DNA of 64,000 bases from Buchnera aphidicola (Brachycaudus cardui). GTDB lineage: Bacteria > Pseudomonadota > Gammaproteobacteria > Enterobacterales > Enterobacteriaceae. The stretch covers positions 501,363 through 565,362 of the forward strand of contig NZ_CP034879.1 of NCBI RefSeq assembly GCF_005081945.1, written 5' to 3'. The translations under genes were made by a program, and so were the position numbers. Of this stretch, positions 31,660 to 41,750 are shown piece after piece. Below the pieces are notes generated by a model. The model saw only the letters and a list, made by a program, of their open reading frames with translations, was not told the origin of the DNA and ran no database searches. Each line of letters opens with the position of its first letter. Position 1 is the stretch's first letter.

Positions 31660-33402
31660 ATGGATCATTTAATCGAGTTTTGGCCAATTTTAAAACGTTT
31701 ACTATTTTACGTTGTACCTTTTAAAAAATCATTAATACTAGCATTTATTTTACTTTTAAGCGGATCAATATCAGAAGTTTTAGGACCTATTTTAATTAGT
31801 TATTTTATTAATAATATTTTATCTAAACATCAATTACATTTTAAAATAATATTTATTATTATTATCTTATATATTATATTACAAATATTATCAGTATTTT
31901 TTAATTATTTTCAAAGTATTCTATTTAATAGAATAGCAGTTCGTATTATTAATAAATTACGACAAGATGTAATGAATGCCGCATTAAGACAACCTATTAA
32001 TCAATTTGACTCTCAACCTATTGGTCAAATGATTTCAAAAGTAACTAATGATACTGAAGCAGTAAAAGAACTATATGATACAGTAGCTCCTACATTATTT
32101 CGCAGTATCACATTGATTTTAATTATATTATTTGCAATGTTTAGTTTAGAATGGCACATGGCAATAATAGCTTTTCTGATTATACCATTAGTCATTACAG
32201 TAATGTTAGTTTATCAATATTACAGTACTCCACTCTTAAGACAAGTCCGATATTACTTAGCTGATATTAATAATAAATTTAATGAAAATATTAATGGTAT
32301 CAATGTCATACAACAATTTCGTCAACAAAATAGATTTAAACAAAATATAAAAAAAAGTAGTGAATTACATTATATGGCACGTATGAAAATATTAAGATTA
32401 GATGGTTTTTTATTAAGACCATTATTAAGTTTACTATCTGCTTTTGTATTATGTAATTTTATATTTTTATTTAGCTATTTTTCCATTGGAGCATTTGAAG
32501 TAGGTATATTATATGCATTTATTACTTATCTTGGCAGACTAAATGAACCTTTAATTGCTATTACTATTCAACAATCTGTTTTACAACAATCTATTGTTGC
32601 TGGAGAAAGAATATTTTTACTTATAGATTCACCAAGACAAAAATATGGAATAAACAGACAAAAATTTAAAAGTGGTAAAATATATATTAAAAATATTAGT
32701 TTTAGTTATAAAAATTCTACAAAAAATATACTTGAAAATATTAATATCAATATTCCCTCTAAAAATTTTGTTGCTTTCGTAGGACATACAGGGAGTGGTA
32801 AAAGTACTCTAGCACATTTATTAATGGGATATTATCCAATAAAAATAGGTAAAATATATTTAGATGAAAAACCTATTGATTCTATAAGTCATTCTGTTTT
32901 ACGGAAAAATGTACTGATGGTTCAACAAGATCCAATTGTGCTTTCAGATACTGTCTTAGAAAATATAACTTTAGGCAGAAAAATACCTGAAGAAAAAATA
33001 TGGAAAATACTAGATACTGTATCTCTTGCATCATTAGTAAAATCTATGCCAAACGGAATTCATTCTATATTAGGAGAAGAAGGTAATAATTTATCTGTAG
33101 GTCAAAAACAATTATTAGCTATTGCTAGAACATTAGTTATACGTCCTAAAATACTCATATTAGATGAAGCAACAGCTAATATTGATTCTGGAACAGAAAA
33201 ACTGATTCAAAAAACACTATTATCTATAAGAAAAAAATCTACATTAGTTATGATTGCTCATAGACTTTCGACAATTATTGAAGCTGATGTAATTGTAGTT
33301 TTAAAAAAAGGAAGAATTATTGAATGGGGTACACATGAACAATTACTGAAGAAAAGAGATTCTTATTGGAAAATGTACAAATTTCAATTACCTAAAATTT
33401 AG
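31660..33402 (+). CDS. mdlB: ABC exporter half-transporter MdlB
   Basis: MdlB is the partner of MdlA. The 580 residues (E. coli 593) contain a six-helix domain (about 18-310) and an ATPase domain with Walker A GHTGSGKST near 375, signature LSVGQKQLLAIAR near 481 and Walker B ILILDEATANID near 503 with a canonical catalytic Glu. The altered signature LSVGQ here, with the Asp in MdlA Walker B, places one degraded and one canonical ATP site in the pair. Its stop codon overlaps the 3' end of the oppositely oriented 4.5S RNA gene. A retained dedicated exporter pair in so small a genome is notable, and its cargo is unknown. Confidence 0.95.
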   Translation: MDHLIEFWPILKRLLFYVVPFKKSLILAFILLLSGSISEVLGPILISYFINNILSKHQLHFKIIFIIIILYIILQILSVFFNYFQSILFNRIAVRIINKLRQDVMNAALRQPINQFDSQPIGQMISKVTNDTEAVKELYDTVAPTLFRSITLILIILFAMFSLEWHMAIIAFLIIPLVITVMLVYQYYSTPLLRQVRYYLADINNKFNENINGINVIQQFRQQNRFKQNIKKSSELHYMARMKILRLDGFLLRPLLSLLSAFVLCNFIFLFSYFSIGAFEVGILYAFITYLGRLNEPLIAITIQQSVLQQSIVAGERIFLLIDSPRQKYGINRQKFKSGKIYIKNISFSYKNSTKNILENININIPSKNFVAFVGHTGSGKSTLAHLLMGYYPIKIGKIYLDEKPIDSISHSVLRKNVLMVQQDPIVLSDTVLENITLGRKIPEEKIWKILDTVSLASLVKSMPNGIHSILGEEGNNLSVGQKQLLAIARTLVIRPKILILDEATANIDSGTEKLIQKTLLSIRKKSTLVMIAHRLSTIIEADVIVVLKKGRIIEWGTHEQLLKKRDSYWKMYKFQLPKI

Positions 33403-33510
33403 GAGAATCTGTTAGCTGTATCAAACACCTGTATTAGCTGATGCGGCTGCTTCTTTCCAGATCTGACCAAGTATTCAATTTTACAGTGTTTGGAACTAAC
33501 AGAAAACTCC
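33402..33510 (-). ncRNA. ffs: 4.5S signal recognition particle RNA
   Basis: The minus strand folds into one long hairpin. The end stem is GGAG/CTCC, and inner stems include CTGTTAG/CTAACAG and CAAACAC/GTGTTTG. The apical domain contains GGTCAGATCTGGAAAGAAGCAGCC, with the Ffh-binding symmetric and asymmetric loops, close to the E. coli core. The length is about 109 bases. It partners with Ffh to target inner-membrane proteins. The 3' end reaches the mdlB stop codon, so the two genes converge with essentially no spacer. Confidence 0.93.
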
Positions 33511-33752
33511 ATTTTTATATTTAATTATTTTTTATATAATTATGTATAAAAAATTTTATAAATTATATTGTCTATATTATATATAAAAAAAAAAATTACA
33601 ACTAATATTTACAATTAATAATTAAATTTAATGCCAAACAATAAACTATATATTTTAAAAAATATTTTTTAAATAAGATTACTTTTATAATAGAATGAAT
33701 ATTGATAGCATAGTATTTTTATAAAAAATTATATCATCTTATATGAGTTATT

Positions 33753-34838
33753 ATGAGTTATCAAATACTAGCAAGAAAATGGCGTCCACAATCTTTTCAA
33801 GAAATAATTGGTCAAAAACATATTGTCACTGCTATATCTAATGAATTGTCTCTACTACGTGTTCATCATGCATGGTTATTATCTGGTACAAGAGGTATTG
33901 GAAAAACAACAATTGCACGATTATTAGCTAAAAGTTTAAATTGTTACCAAGGAATTACATCAAATCCTTGTAGAAAATGTACTATATGTAAAGAAATTGA
34001 GAAAGGATTATGTCTAGACTTTATTGAAATAGATGCTGCTTCTCGAACAAAAGTAGAAGATATGAGAGAAGTATTAGATAATATTTATTATGCTCCATCT
34101 AAAAGTCGTTTTAAAATATATTTAATTGATGAAGTTCATATGCTTTCTCGTCATAGTTTTAATGCACTTCTTAAGACACTTGAGGAACCTCCTAAACATA
34201 TTAAATTTATTTTAGCAACTACAGATATAGAAAAAATTCCTAAAACTATAATTTCTCGTTGTTTATCTTTTAAATTAAAAATTCTCTCTGAAGAAGATAT
34301 TTTAAAACTATTAATATGTATTCTTAGAAAAGAATCAATTAAATTTGACGTAGAATCTTTAAAAAAAATATCTAATCGTGCTAAAGGAAGTATTAGAGAT
34401 GCACTTAATTTATTAGAACATGCTATAAATTTAGGAAATGGAAGTATTAATACAAAAGATGTAATAGAAATATTAGGTATTCCTGATGAAAAATACTCTT
34501 TTCTATTGACTGATGCAGTATTAAAAAAAGATGTAACAAAAACATTATTTTTATTAAATGAAATAAGCAATAAAAGAGTAGAATGGGAAGAAGTTTTAAT
34601 AGAAGTTTTATATTTTTTATATCATATTACCATGTCACAATCTTTTCCATTGATATGGCAAAAAAATATTACAGGAAATTATACAAATCAAATTCAAAAA
34701 ATAGCAAAAAATATTAATAAAAATCAACTTCAATTATGTTATCAGATCGTAATAAACGGAAGAAAAGAATTAAAATTTTCTCCAAGTCAAAAAATAGGAG
34801 TGGAAATGACTTTACTACGAGCTATTAATACAATATAA
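33753..34838 (+). CDS. dnaX: DNA polymerase III clamp loader subunit, gamma-length DnaX
   Basis: DnaX provides the ATPase motors of the clamp loader that places the sliding clamp on DNA. The 361 residues cover domains I-III only. Walker A GTRGIGKTT is at about 45-53, four zinc cysteines lie at about 64-79 (CYQG, then CRKCTIC), Walker B is LIDEVHML near 125, and the SRC motif is ISRC near 168. The frame ends right after VEMTLLRA, the end of domain III. E. coli makes tau (643 residues) and gamma (431) from one gene by frameshifting; here no frameshift product is needed because the rest is a separate downstream gene. Confidence 0.96.
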   Translation: MSYQILARKWRPQSFQEIIGQKHIVTAISNELSLLRVHHAWLLSGTRGIGKTTIARLLAKSLNCYQGITSNPCRKCTICKEIEKGLCLDFIEIDAASRTKVEDMREVLDNIYYAPSKSRFKIYLIDEVHMLSRHSFNALLKTLEEPPKHIKFILATTDIEKIPKTIISRCLSFKLKILSEEDILKLLICILRKESIKFDVESLKKISNRAKGSIRDALNLLEHAINLGNGSINTKDVIEILGIPDEKYSFLLTDAVLKKDVTKTLFLLNEISNKRVEWEEVLIEVLYFLYHITMSQSFPLIWQKNITGNYTNQIQKIAKNINKNQLQLCYQIVINGRKELKFSPSQKIGVEMTLLRAINTI

Positions 34839-34912
34839 AATATTTAAGAAAAATTATAATCAATAATTTAAAAAATAAAAATATTAATGATATGTTTACT
34901 TTATAATACAAA

Positions 34913-35533
34913 ATGATAAATAAAACTAAAAAAAATAAAATATATAACAAGATAATTAATAAAAATTATATTTCTCAAGAAACAATATTGTTATTACAAA
35001 ATAGAAATGAATTATTAAAAAAAAGATCTGTCTGTAAAGAAAATATAAAAATAATTAATTTCAATAAAATGTATTCAAGACCAAAAAATTTTTTTTATGA
35101 GTTAAATCTATTCAAAGACGATCATAATCTAATAATTTTAAAAAAAATAAAAGAAATAGATCCTTGGTATTCACAAATATGTAAATTAAAAAAAATATCA
35201 AGAATTGCTGAACAATTAGCGATAAACACTTCATATAAAAATACTTTAGGATATTGGAATATATATTTAATAGATAAAAAAAAATATTTAATCAACAACA
35301 ATGCATGGACTATATTAAAAAATAATCTTAGCACTATTACTAAAAAAAGAATTAAATTGATTATCAAAAAAAAAAATATACTAGATAGATTAACTCCTTA
35401 TGAATGGTTTGATAAAATACATAAAGCAAAAATCTTGAAAGAATATTCTTTATTAATACAAGATCCTAATGTCCAATTTTTAAAAAAAGAATTTAATACA
35501 GAATTTCAACAAAAAAATATTAATTTTATTTAA
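34913..35533 (+). CDS. Free-standing DnaX tau C-terminal domains (IV-V)
   Basis: This 206-residue protein would usually be called hypothetical, but it aligns with the C-terminal part of E. coli tau. [15 protein letters not shown] resembles the linker stretch before domain [14 protein letters not shown] matches DPWAAQVSQLSL, and the end [14 protein letters not shown], then NVQFLKKEF, matches TPLEWRQAIYEEKL, then NIQTLRRFF. Tau domain IV binds the DnaB helicase and domain V binds the polymerase alpha subunit. The gene is in a different frame from dnaX, 74 bases downstream, and a TAA lies three codons before its ATG, so a simple frameshift cannot fuse them. A TATAAT at 34902-34907 could start a leaderless message. 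An 11-A run lies at 35366-35376. Homology is from my reading and was not searched. Confidence 0.82.
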   Translation: MINKTKKNKIYNKIINKNYISQETILLLQNRNELLKKRSVCKENIKIINFNKMYSRPKNFFYELNLFKDDHNLIILKKIKEIDPWYSQICKLKKISRIAEQLAINTSYKNTLGYWNIYLIDKKKYLINNNAWTILKNNLSTITKKRIKLIIKKKNILDRLTPYEWFDKIHKAKILKEYSLLIQDPNVQFLKKEFNTEFQQKNINFI

Positions 35534-35577
35534 ATATGTTATATAAAAAATTTAATATTAATAACAGCGAGAATAAT

Positions 35578-35910
35578 ATGTTTACTAAAAATGGATTAGG
35601 AAATTTAATGAAGCAAGCACAACAAATGCAAGACAAAATGGCAAAAATACAAGAAGAAATAGCAAATATGGAAGTAACAGGAGAAGCTGGTGCTGGATTA
35701 GTTAAAGTAACTATTAATGGAGCACATAATTGTAGACGTGTAGAAGTAGATCCTAGTTTACTTCATAATGATGATAAAGATATGTTGGAAGATTTAGCAG
35801 CTGCTGCATTTAATGATGCAGCACGAAGAATCTCTGAAGTGCAAAAAAAGAAAATGTCTTCTATATCTACAGGAGTACCTCTTCCAAATGGTTTTAATAT
35901 ACCTGTATAA
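35578..35910 (+). CDS. ybaB: Nucleoid-associated protein YbaB/EbfC
   Basis: YbaB is a small DNA-binding dimer of the nucleoid. The chosen ATG gives [21 protein letters not shown], which aligns with E. coli [18 protein letters not shown]; an earlier ATG 42 bases upstream adds residues with no match. Length is 110 residues (E. coli 109). The central [18 protein letters not shown] and the [15 protein letters not shown] helix are highly conserved. A GAGA site precedes the start. The order dnaX-ybaB is as in E. coli, but recR, which normally follows, is missing. Confidence 0.95.
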   Translation: MFTKNGLGNLMKQAQQMQDKMAKIQEEIANMEVTGEAGAGLVKVTINGAHNCRRVEVDPSLLHNDDKDMLEDLAAAAFNDAARRISEVQKKKMSSISTGVPLPNGFNIPV

Positions 35911-36001
35911 ATAGAATAGTACAAACAAAAAAAATAATATCATTTTTTGAAGAACTATTTTAATCTGAAAACATCATTATAATTTTAAAAGAGATATTTC
36001 T

Positions 36002-37876
36002 ATGAAAACAGAAAAAAAAGAAGTATATCATTTTCAATCAGAAGTAAAGCAATTACTACATTTAATGATTCATTCATTATATTCTAATAAAGAAATTTTT
36101 TTACGAGAACTAATATCTAATGCATCAGATGCAATAGATAAATTAAGATTCGAATCTATATCATTACCAACATTATATGAAAATGATAGTAATATGAAAA
36201 TTCAAATATCTATCAATAAAGCGCAAAAAACACTGATCATTAGTGATAATGGTATTGGTATGACTCGTCAGGAAACAATTGAAAATCTTGGTACTATTGC
36301 GAAATCAGGAACTAAATCTTTTCTAGAATCTTTAGAAAAAAAAGAAAATCAAAAAAATGAACTTATTGGACAGTTTGGAGTAGGTTTTTATTCATCTTTT
36401 ATTGTATCAGAAAAAGTTTCTGTAAGAACTAGATTTGCTGGAGCAAAAAATAATGAAGGAACACTATGGGAATCCTCAGGAGAAGGTGAATACAATATTA
36501 AGAATATTATAAAAAAAACAAAAGGAACAGAAATCACTCTATTCTTAAAAAAAGAAGAAGAAGAATTTTTAGAAATTTGGCGTATTAAAAATATAATTAG
36601 TAAATATTCTGATCATATCACTGTCCCCGTATACATTCAAAATTATGATGAAAAAAACAAAACATATTTTTGGGAGCAAATTAATAAAGCTCAAGCATTA
36701 TGGACAATAAATAAGTCTTCTATTAAAGAAGAAGAATATAAAGATTTTTATAAACATTTAACGAATGACCAAAATGATCCACTTGTATGGAGTCATAATC
36801 GAGTAGAAGGAAATCAAGAGTATATTAGTTTATTATTTGTTCCTGAAAAAGCAGCTTGGGATATATGGAATAGAGATAACAAACATGGTTTAAAATTATA
36901 TGTAAAACGTGTTTATATTATGGATAATTATCAAGAATTCCTTCCTAATTATTTACGATTTATAAGAGGGTTAATTGATTCTAGTGATTTACCTTTAAAT
37001 ATTTCTCGTGAAATACTACAAGATAACGCTATTACAGAAAACTTAAAAAAAGCATTGACTAAAAGGTCATTGAGTATGCTTGAAAAATTATCAAAAGATT
37101 CTGATGAAAAATATCAAATTTTTTGGAATCAATTTGGACTGATCTTAAAAGAAGGACCTGCAGAAGATCACGAAAATTTATCAAAAATTGCTAATCTTTT
37201 ACGTTTTACGTCTATTAAAAATAATAATCATAAACAAAATATGTCATTGAAAACATATATAAGTAATATGGATTCAAAACAAGAAAAAATATATTATATT
37301 ACTGCTGATAGCTATAAATCTGCAAAGAATAGTCCTCATTTAGAATTATTTAATAAAAAAAATATTGATGTTTTACTACTATCTGATCGAATAGATGAAT
37401 GGATGATGAATTATCTTATTGAATTTGAAGGAAAAAAATTCCAATCTATTAGTAAAGAAGATTCATCATTAAACAAATTAACAGAAGATAAGAAGATAAA
37501 AAATAACGAACTATCAATAGAAATATTAGAATTTTTAAAAAAAGTAAAAACAATACTTGGAGATAAAGTAAAAGACGTAAGATTAACAAATCGCTTAACA
37601 GAAACACCATGTGTTGTACTGAGTGATTCTAATGAAATGACTACACAAATGGCTAAACTTTTTTCTGCAGCAGGACAATCTGTTCCAGAACTAAAATATA
37701 TCTTTGAAATTAATCCAGAACATACATTAATAAAAAAAATATCTCTAATTAATAATGAAAATCAATTAAATGAATGGATTGAATTATTATTAGATCAAGC
37801 ACTTTTAGCTGAAAAAGGTAATTTAGAAAACCCACATAAATTTATTTCTAGAATGAATAAATTGCTTCTTACATAA
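36002..37876 (+). CDS. htpG: Hsp90-family chaperone HtpG
   Basis: HtpG is the bacterial Hsp90, a dimeric ATP-driven chaperone. The 624 residues equal E. coli. The N-terminal GHKL ATPase pocket shows [15 protein letters not shown] near 33-47, [10 protein letters not shown] near 81 and [11 protein letters not shown] near 120. The middle domain keeps [16 protein letters not shown] sequence with the catalytic Arg (here [12 protein letters not shown] near 328). The C-terminal dimerisation domain is present. I could not find a convincing heat-shock promoter in the 91 bases upstream. A hairpin follows the stop. Confidence 0.97.
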   Translation: MKTEKKEVYHFQSEVKQLLHLMIHSLYSNKEIFLRELISNASDAIDKLRFESISLPTLYENDSNMKIQISINKAQKTLIISDNGIGMTRQETIENLGTIAKSGTKSFLESLEKKENQKNELIGQFGVGFYSSFIVSEKVSVRTRFAGAKNNEGTLWESSGEGEYNIKNIIKKTKGTEITLFLKKEEEEFLEIWRIKNIISKYSDHITVPVYIQNYDEKNKTYFWEQINKAQALWTINKSSIKEEEYKDFYKHLTNDQNDPLVWSHNRVEGNQEYISLLFVPEKAAWDIWNRDNKHGLKLYVKRVYIMDNYQEFLPNYLRFIRGLIDSSDLPLNISREILQDNAITENLKKALTKRSLSMLEKLSKDSDEKYQIFWNQFGLILKEGPAEDHENLSKIANLLRFTSIKNNNHKQNMSLKTYISNMDSKQEKIYYITADSYKSAKNSPHLELFNKKNIDVLLLSDRIDEWMMNYLIEFEGKKFQSISKEDSSLNKLTEDKKIKNNELSIEILEFLKKVKTILGDKVKDVRLTNRLTETPCVVLSDSNEMTTQMAKLFSAAGQSVPELKYIFEINPEHTLIKKISLINNENQLNEWIELLLDQALLAEKGNLENPHKFISRMNKLLLT

Positions 37877-37886
37877 TAAAAAGTAT

Positions 37887-37911
37887 GATTACTACTACTA
37901 TAGTAGTAATC
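37887..37911 (+). terminator. Hairpin between htpG and adk
   Basis: GATTACTACTA and TAGTAGTAATC are perfect 11-base inverted repeats with loop CTA, beginning 10 bases after the htpG stop. The following TTAAAATT is a poor U-tract, so termination may be partial. Confidence 0.6.
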
Positions 37912-37944
37912 TTAAAATTAAGATAAATAAAATAAGAAATAATT

Positions 37945-38604
37945 ATGCGTATTGTTTTATTAGGTGCACCTGGTACAGGTAAAGGAACGCAAGGAAGATT
38001 TATTTCAGAAACATATAATATTCCACAAATATCTACAGGTGATATTTTACGAGAAAGTATCTATTCAAAAGATGAAATAGGTAATATTGTAAAAAAAACA
38101 GTTCAAGAAGGAAAATTAGTTTCTGACAATATCGTATGTAATTTAGTTAAAAAAAGAATTCAAAAAAAAGACTGTAATAATGGTTTTTTATTAGATGGTT
38201 TTCCAAGAACAATTGCACAAGCACATTACTTATCTAGTAATAAAATAAAAATAGATTATGTAATAGAACTTAGAGTGCCATATACATCAATATTAGAACG
38301 CATATCTGGCAGAAGAATACATACTAAATCAGGAAGAATATATCATATAAAATTTAATCCACCAAAAATAGAAGATAAAGATGATTTGACTGGAGAACCA
38401 CTAGTAATCAGAAAAGATGATGAGAAAGAAAGTATTATAAAAAGGCTAAAAGAATATGAAAAAATGACTTATCCGGTAATTACATACTATATAGATAAAG
38501 AAAAATTTGGAACATTAAGATTTTTTAAAATTAATGCTGTACATCCGTCATTAATTATTAAAAAACAAATAGATGCTATATTAAAAAATGATTTTATTAC
38601 ATAA
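37945..38604 (+). CDS. adk: Adenylate kinase
   Basis: Adk interconverts ATP plus AMP and two ADP, and it is essential for nucleotide balance. The 219 residues compare with 214 in E. coli. The P-loop GAPGTGKGTQ is at 7-16, the AMP-binding region has STGDILRES near 30, LLDGFPRT lies near 81-88, and the LID carries GRRIHTKSGRIYHIKFNPP near 122-140. RKDDEKESIIKRL near 156-168 supplies the arginines around the active site. As in E. coli it follows htpG; hemH and later genes are absent, and a tRNA-Arg on the opposite strand follows. Confidence 0.98.
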   Translation: MRIVLLGAPGTGKGTQGRFISETYNIPQISTGDILRESIYSKDEIGNIVKKTVQEGKLVSDNIVCNLVKKRIQKKDCNNGFLLDGFPRTIAQAHYLSSNKIKIDYVIELRVPYTSILERISGRRIHTKSGRIYHIKFNPPKIEDKDDLTGEPLVIRKDDEKESIIKRLKEYEKMTYPVITYYIDKEKFGTLRFFKINAVHPSLIIKKQIDAILKNDFIT

Positions 38605-38623
38605 TAAAATATAATCATATTTT

Positions 38624-38697
38624 TGCGTTCTACAGGATTTGAACCTGTGACCTACGGCTTAGAAGGCCGTTGCTCTATCCAACTGAGCTAAGAACGC
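38624..38697 (-). tRNA. tRNA-Arg (TCT)
   Basis: The 74-base minus-strand cloverleaf starts GCGTTCT and ends AGAACGC plus discriminator A. The anticodon loop CTTCTAA carries anticodon TCT, reading AGA and AGG, the main Arg codons in an AT-rich genome. The T-loop GGTTCAAATCC is standard. No CCA is encoded; the next bases are A, so CCA must be added enzymatically. It corresponds to E. coli argU, which also lies near folD. Confidence 0.96.
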
Positions 38698-38861
38698 ATA
38701 AATAATTTTATTCAATAAAATTTAACATTAATATAGTATATATGCAACTAAATTAAAATTATTTTTAATATATTTGTTAATAATTTATACATATATAAAA
38801 AAATAATTTTTTATACTTTATTATTCAATAATACATCAAAAATTAATCGAGTCACTTAATA

Positions 38862-39719
38862 ATGTCAGCAATAATTATAGATGGTAATAAAATAGCAAAA
38901 AAAATAGAATTAAGTATTTTAAAAAAAGTAAATGAAAGAAAAAAAAATGGGAAAAAAATACCTGGATTAGCAATGATTTTAGTCGGAACAAATACACCTT
39001 CTCAAATTTATGTAAACAAAAAAAAAATAGCTTGTAAAAATGTTGGTTTTTTTTCAGAATGCTGGAATTTTCCTGATAATATTAGTGAAAAAGAAATATT
39101 AAATTTAATCAATAAATTAAATTATGATAAAAAAATAGATGGAATTTTAATACAATTACCACTTCCTAATCAAATAAATCCTATAAAGATTCTAGGTAGT
39201 ATTAAACCAGATAAAGATGTAGATGGTTTTCATCCATATAATACAGGTTCTTTATGTCAAAGAACGCCTAAATTAAGAGCATGCACACCTAAAGGAATTA
39301 TAACCATGTTAAAATATAATAATATAAAAACTCATGGTTTGCATGCAGTAATGATAGGAGCATCTAATATAGTCGGAAGACCAATGAGTCTAGAACTTTT
39401 ATTGGCAGGATGTACAACAACTGTAACACATCGTTTTACTACTAATTTAAAACAACATGTAAAATATGCAGATTTATTAATTGTAGCAGTTGGTAAACCT
39501 AAATTTTTAAAAGGCGAATGGATTAAAGATGGATCTATAGTAATAGATGTTGGAATTAATCGATTAAATAATGGGCATATAGTAGGTGATGTAGATTTTG
39601 AAACAGCTTATTTAAAAGCATCTTATATTACCCCTGTACCAGGAGGCGTTGGTCCTATGACTGTTGCAACATTACTTCAAAACACATTAGAAGCATGTGA
39701 AAAATATCACGATTGTTAA
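38862..39719 (+). CDS. folD: Bifunctional methylene-THF dehydrogenase/cyclohydrolase
   Basis: FolD converts 5,10-methylene-THF to 10-formyl-THF with NADP, supplying formyl groups for purines and for Met-tRNA formylation by Fmt. The 285 residues match E. coli (288). Catalytic Lys 54 is in YVNKKK, and the pattern GILIQLPLP near 95 and DKDVDGFHP near 119 are conserved, as are [10 protein letters not shown] near 166 and [13 protein letters not shown] near 258. The codons for Lys 53-55 form part of a 10-A run, a slippage hazard at the active site. It is a single gene between tRNA-Arg and convergent cysS. Confidence 0.97.
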   Translation: MSAIIIDGNKIAKKIELSILKKVNERKKNGKKIPGLAMILVGTNTPSQIYVNKKKIACKNVGFFSECWNFPDNISEKEILNLINKLNYDKKIDGILIQLPLPNQINPIKILGSIKPDKDVDGFHPYNTGSLCQRTPKLRACTPKGIITMLKYNNIKTHGLHAVMIGASNIVGRPMSLELLLAGCTTTVTHRFTTNLKQHVKYADLLIVAVGKPKFLKGEWIKDGSIVIDVGINRLNNGHIVGDVDFETAYLKASYITPVPGGVGPMTVATLLQNTLEACEKYHDC

Positions 39720-39740
39720 GTAAAATTATATAATATTTTA

Positions 39741-41126
39741 TTATTTTTTTCGCCATATTGTTTTATTAGGTAAATCTTCTAAAATTATGTCTAAAGACAT
39801 TAATACGTGTCTTAACTTATCTGCTTCTTTCCATGATTTATATCGTCTTGCAATATCTCGTTTATTGATTAAAAATTCAATTTTTTTTATCATTTTTTTG
39901 TCTAACATAGATTTTTTTTGTAAAAAAAATTCTGGATCTTGTGATAATAGACCTAAACAATTAGCTAACGATTGTAATACAAAAGAAAGTTGATTTGCTA
40001 TTAACATATTTTGTTTTTTAAAAATATTAATTCTATTAGCTAATTGAAAAAAAACAGAAAATACTCGAGGAGTATTAAAATCATCGTTCATTGCATTATA
40101 AAAATCTAATACAAAATTTTTACCTGCTTCAACATTAGCATATGGATTAGTATTATATAATGCTGTATATAAATATTTTAATGAGTTGTATGCTTGTTTT
40201 AAATTGTTTTCTGAATAATAAATAGGATGCCTATAATGTGTTGATAGAAAAAAATAACGTAAAACTTCAGCATTATAATCTTTTAGTATATTTCTTAAAA
40301 GATAAACATTACCTAAAGATTTAGACATTTTTTGATTATTTATAATCACTACACCTGTATGCATCCAAAAATTTATTTTTGAATTTTTATCAAAAGATAT
40401 AGATTGAGATCTTTCATTTTCATGATGAGGAAAAAGTAGATCAGAACCACCCCCATGAATATCTACTAAACCATGAAAAAGAGTACTATTGATAGTACTA
40501 CATTCAATATGCCAACCAGGACGACCTTTGCCCCATGGAGAATCCCAAGAATATTCTTCTTTTTTAGACTTTTTCCAAAGTACAAAATCTAAAGGATTTT
40601 TTTTTATATTTTTGAATACAATATGAGATTCAGATTTTAGTGATTTTAAAGATTGACGAGATAACTTTCCATAATTATGATCACTATCTACAGAAAAAAC
40701 TACATCTCCATCATAATTAATATATGCGTGTTTATTTTTTATTAATTTCGTGATCATGATAATTATATCATTTATATAATCTGTAACACGTGGCTCTTGA
40801 TCAGGAGCTAAAATACCTAATGCAAAAAAATCTTTATTCATTTCTTTAATCATTAAGTCAGTAAATACATTAATATCAATATTATTTTTTATCGATTTTA
40901 AAATAATTTTATCATCAATATCAGTAATATTACGAACATATTTTACTTTAAAACCAGTATGACGTAAATAACGAACTATCATATCAAAAGCAACAAAAGT
41001 ACGTCCATGTCCAATATGACACAAATCGTATACAGTAACACCGCATACATATAAATTAATCTTGTTTTTATTAATAGGTTCGAAAAATTCTTTTGTTTTA
41101 GTAAGCGTGTTAAAAATTTTTAACAT
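39741..41126 (-). CDS. cysS: Cysteinyl-tRNA synthetase
   Basis: CysS charges tRNA-Cys. At 461 residues it equals E. coli. Class I signatures are clear: HIGH in [13 protein letters not shown] near 36 and KMSKSLGN near 268. Zinc ligands are the Cys of YVCGVTVYD near 28, the Cys of IECSTINS near 209 and the HHENE His/Glu near 234-238. The C-terminal anticodon-binding helical domain ends in the usual Lys-rich [16 protein letters not shown] block. It faces folD convergently with 21 bases between, as in the nearby E. coli folD/cysS arrangement. Confidence 0.97.
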   Translation of the reverse strand: MLKIFNTLTKTKEFFEPINKNKINLYVCGVTVYDLCHIGHGRTFVAFDMIVRYLRHTGFKVKYVRNITDIDDKIILKSIKNNIDINVFTDLMIKEMNKDFFALGILAPDQEPRVTDYINDIIIMITKLIKNKHAYINYDGDVVFSVDSDHNYGKLSRQSLKSLKSESHIVFKNIKKNPLDFVLWKKSKKEEYSWDSPWGKGRPGWHIECSTINSTLFHGLVDIHGGGSDLLFPHHENERSQSISFDKNSKINFWMHTGVVIINNQKMSKSLGNVYLLRNILKDYNAEVLRYFFLSTHYRHPIYYSENNLKQAYNSLKYLYTALYNTNPYANVEAGKNFVLDFYNAMNDDFNTPRVFSVFFQLANRINIFKKQNMLIANQLSFVLQSLANCLGLLSQDPEFFLQKKSMLDKKMIKKIEFLINKRDIARRYKSWKEADKLRHVLMSLDIILEDLPNKTIWRKK

Positions 41127-41375
41127 GATGCATCGTCCTAAAAAATATATTTTAAGAAAATAACATAAAATATATTATTTTCTATATTATCAATGTGATA
41201 AAATGATAAATTACTATAATTTATTAGAAGTATTAGTAAAAAATGCTTAAATATTTTATAAATAAAAACAATACTTGTTTTTAATAAAACATAAATTATT
41301 CATTCGCGTAATTATATAATTACTTATAATATTTTCAACTTTCATCTAAAATTATAAAAAAATCTGGAATTAATG

Positions 41376-41639
41376 ATGAAAACAAAATTAAGAGAAATGT
41401 TAAAATTCCCTTGTTTTTTTACTTATAAGATAATTGGTTTAGCACAGCCTGAACTTATCGACCAAATAATTAAAGTCATTCAAATTCAGATTCCTGGAGA
41501 TTATACACCTCAAGTCAAGTCAAGCAATAGAGGAAACTATCTTTCTGTATCAATTACAATATGTGCTGAAAATTTTGAACAAATTGAGATTTTATATCAC
41601 GAAATTAGCAAAATTAATATAGTTAGAATAGTTTTATGA
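41376..41639 (+). CDS. ybeD: YbeD/DUF493 family protein
   Basis: YbeD is a small conserved protein with an ACT-like fold and unclear function, next to lipoate genes in E. coli. Two ATGs are adjacent; the second gives MKTKLREML, 87 residues as in E. coli, and places GGA seven bases upstream, so it is preferred. Conserved blocks are [17 protein letters not shown] near 14-31, [21 protein letters not shown] near 40-60, and the end IVRIVL. lipB and lipA are not beside it here. Kept across reduced genomes, it may have a housekeeping role, but its function should not be assumed. Confidence 0.94.
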   Translation: MKTKLREMLKFPCFFTYKIIGLAQPELIDQIIKVIQIQIPGDYTPQVKSSNRGNYLSVSITICAENFEQIEILYHEISKINIVRIVL

Positions 41640-41653
41640 AAAATATTTTTTAG

Positions 41654-41686
41654 TATAGTACAGCCCTATTAAAGAGCCGTACTATA
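41654..41686. terminator. Hairpin between convergent ybeD and cspE
   Basis: TATAGTAC with GTACTATA, extended through GGCTC/GGGCT with two wobble pairs, gives a 13-base stem and seven-base loop. It lies between two converging genes, as expected for a shared terminator. Neither strand has a strong U-tract after it. Confidence 0.55.
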
Positions 41687-41750
41687 AAGAACATACTTAT
41701 ATGCTTAGTAAAAACATATTTATGTCTATATTGTGTAACATTAAATAATT

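Noticed and set aside
34839-34912. Programmed or slippage frameshift joining dnaX to the tau-C gene
   Set aside because: A TAA at 34904-34906 in the second frame and the stop of the first frame at 34836-34838 leave no open path, and no A AAA AAG-type site lies at the join. Two separate proteins are more likely.
35911-36001. Heat-shock promoter upstream of htpG
   Set aside because: A TTGAAG is present, but no CCC-containing -10 lies at a suitable distance, unlike the clear case at lon.
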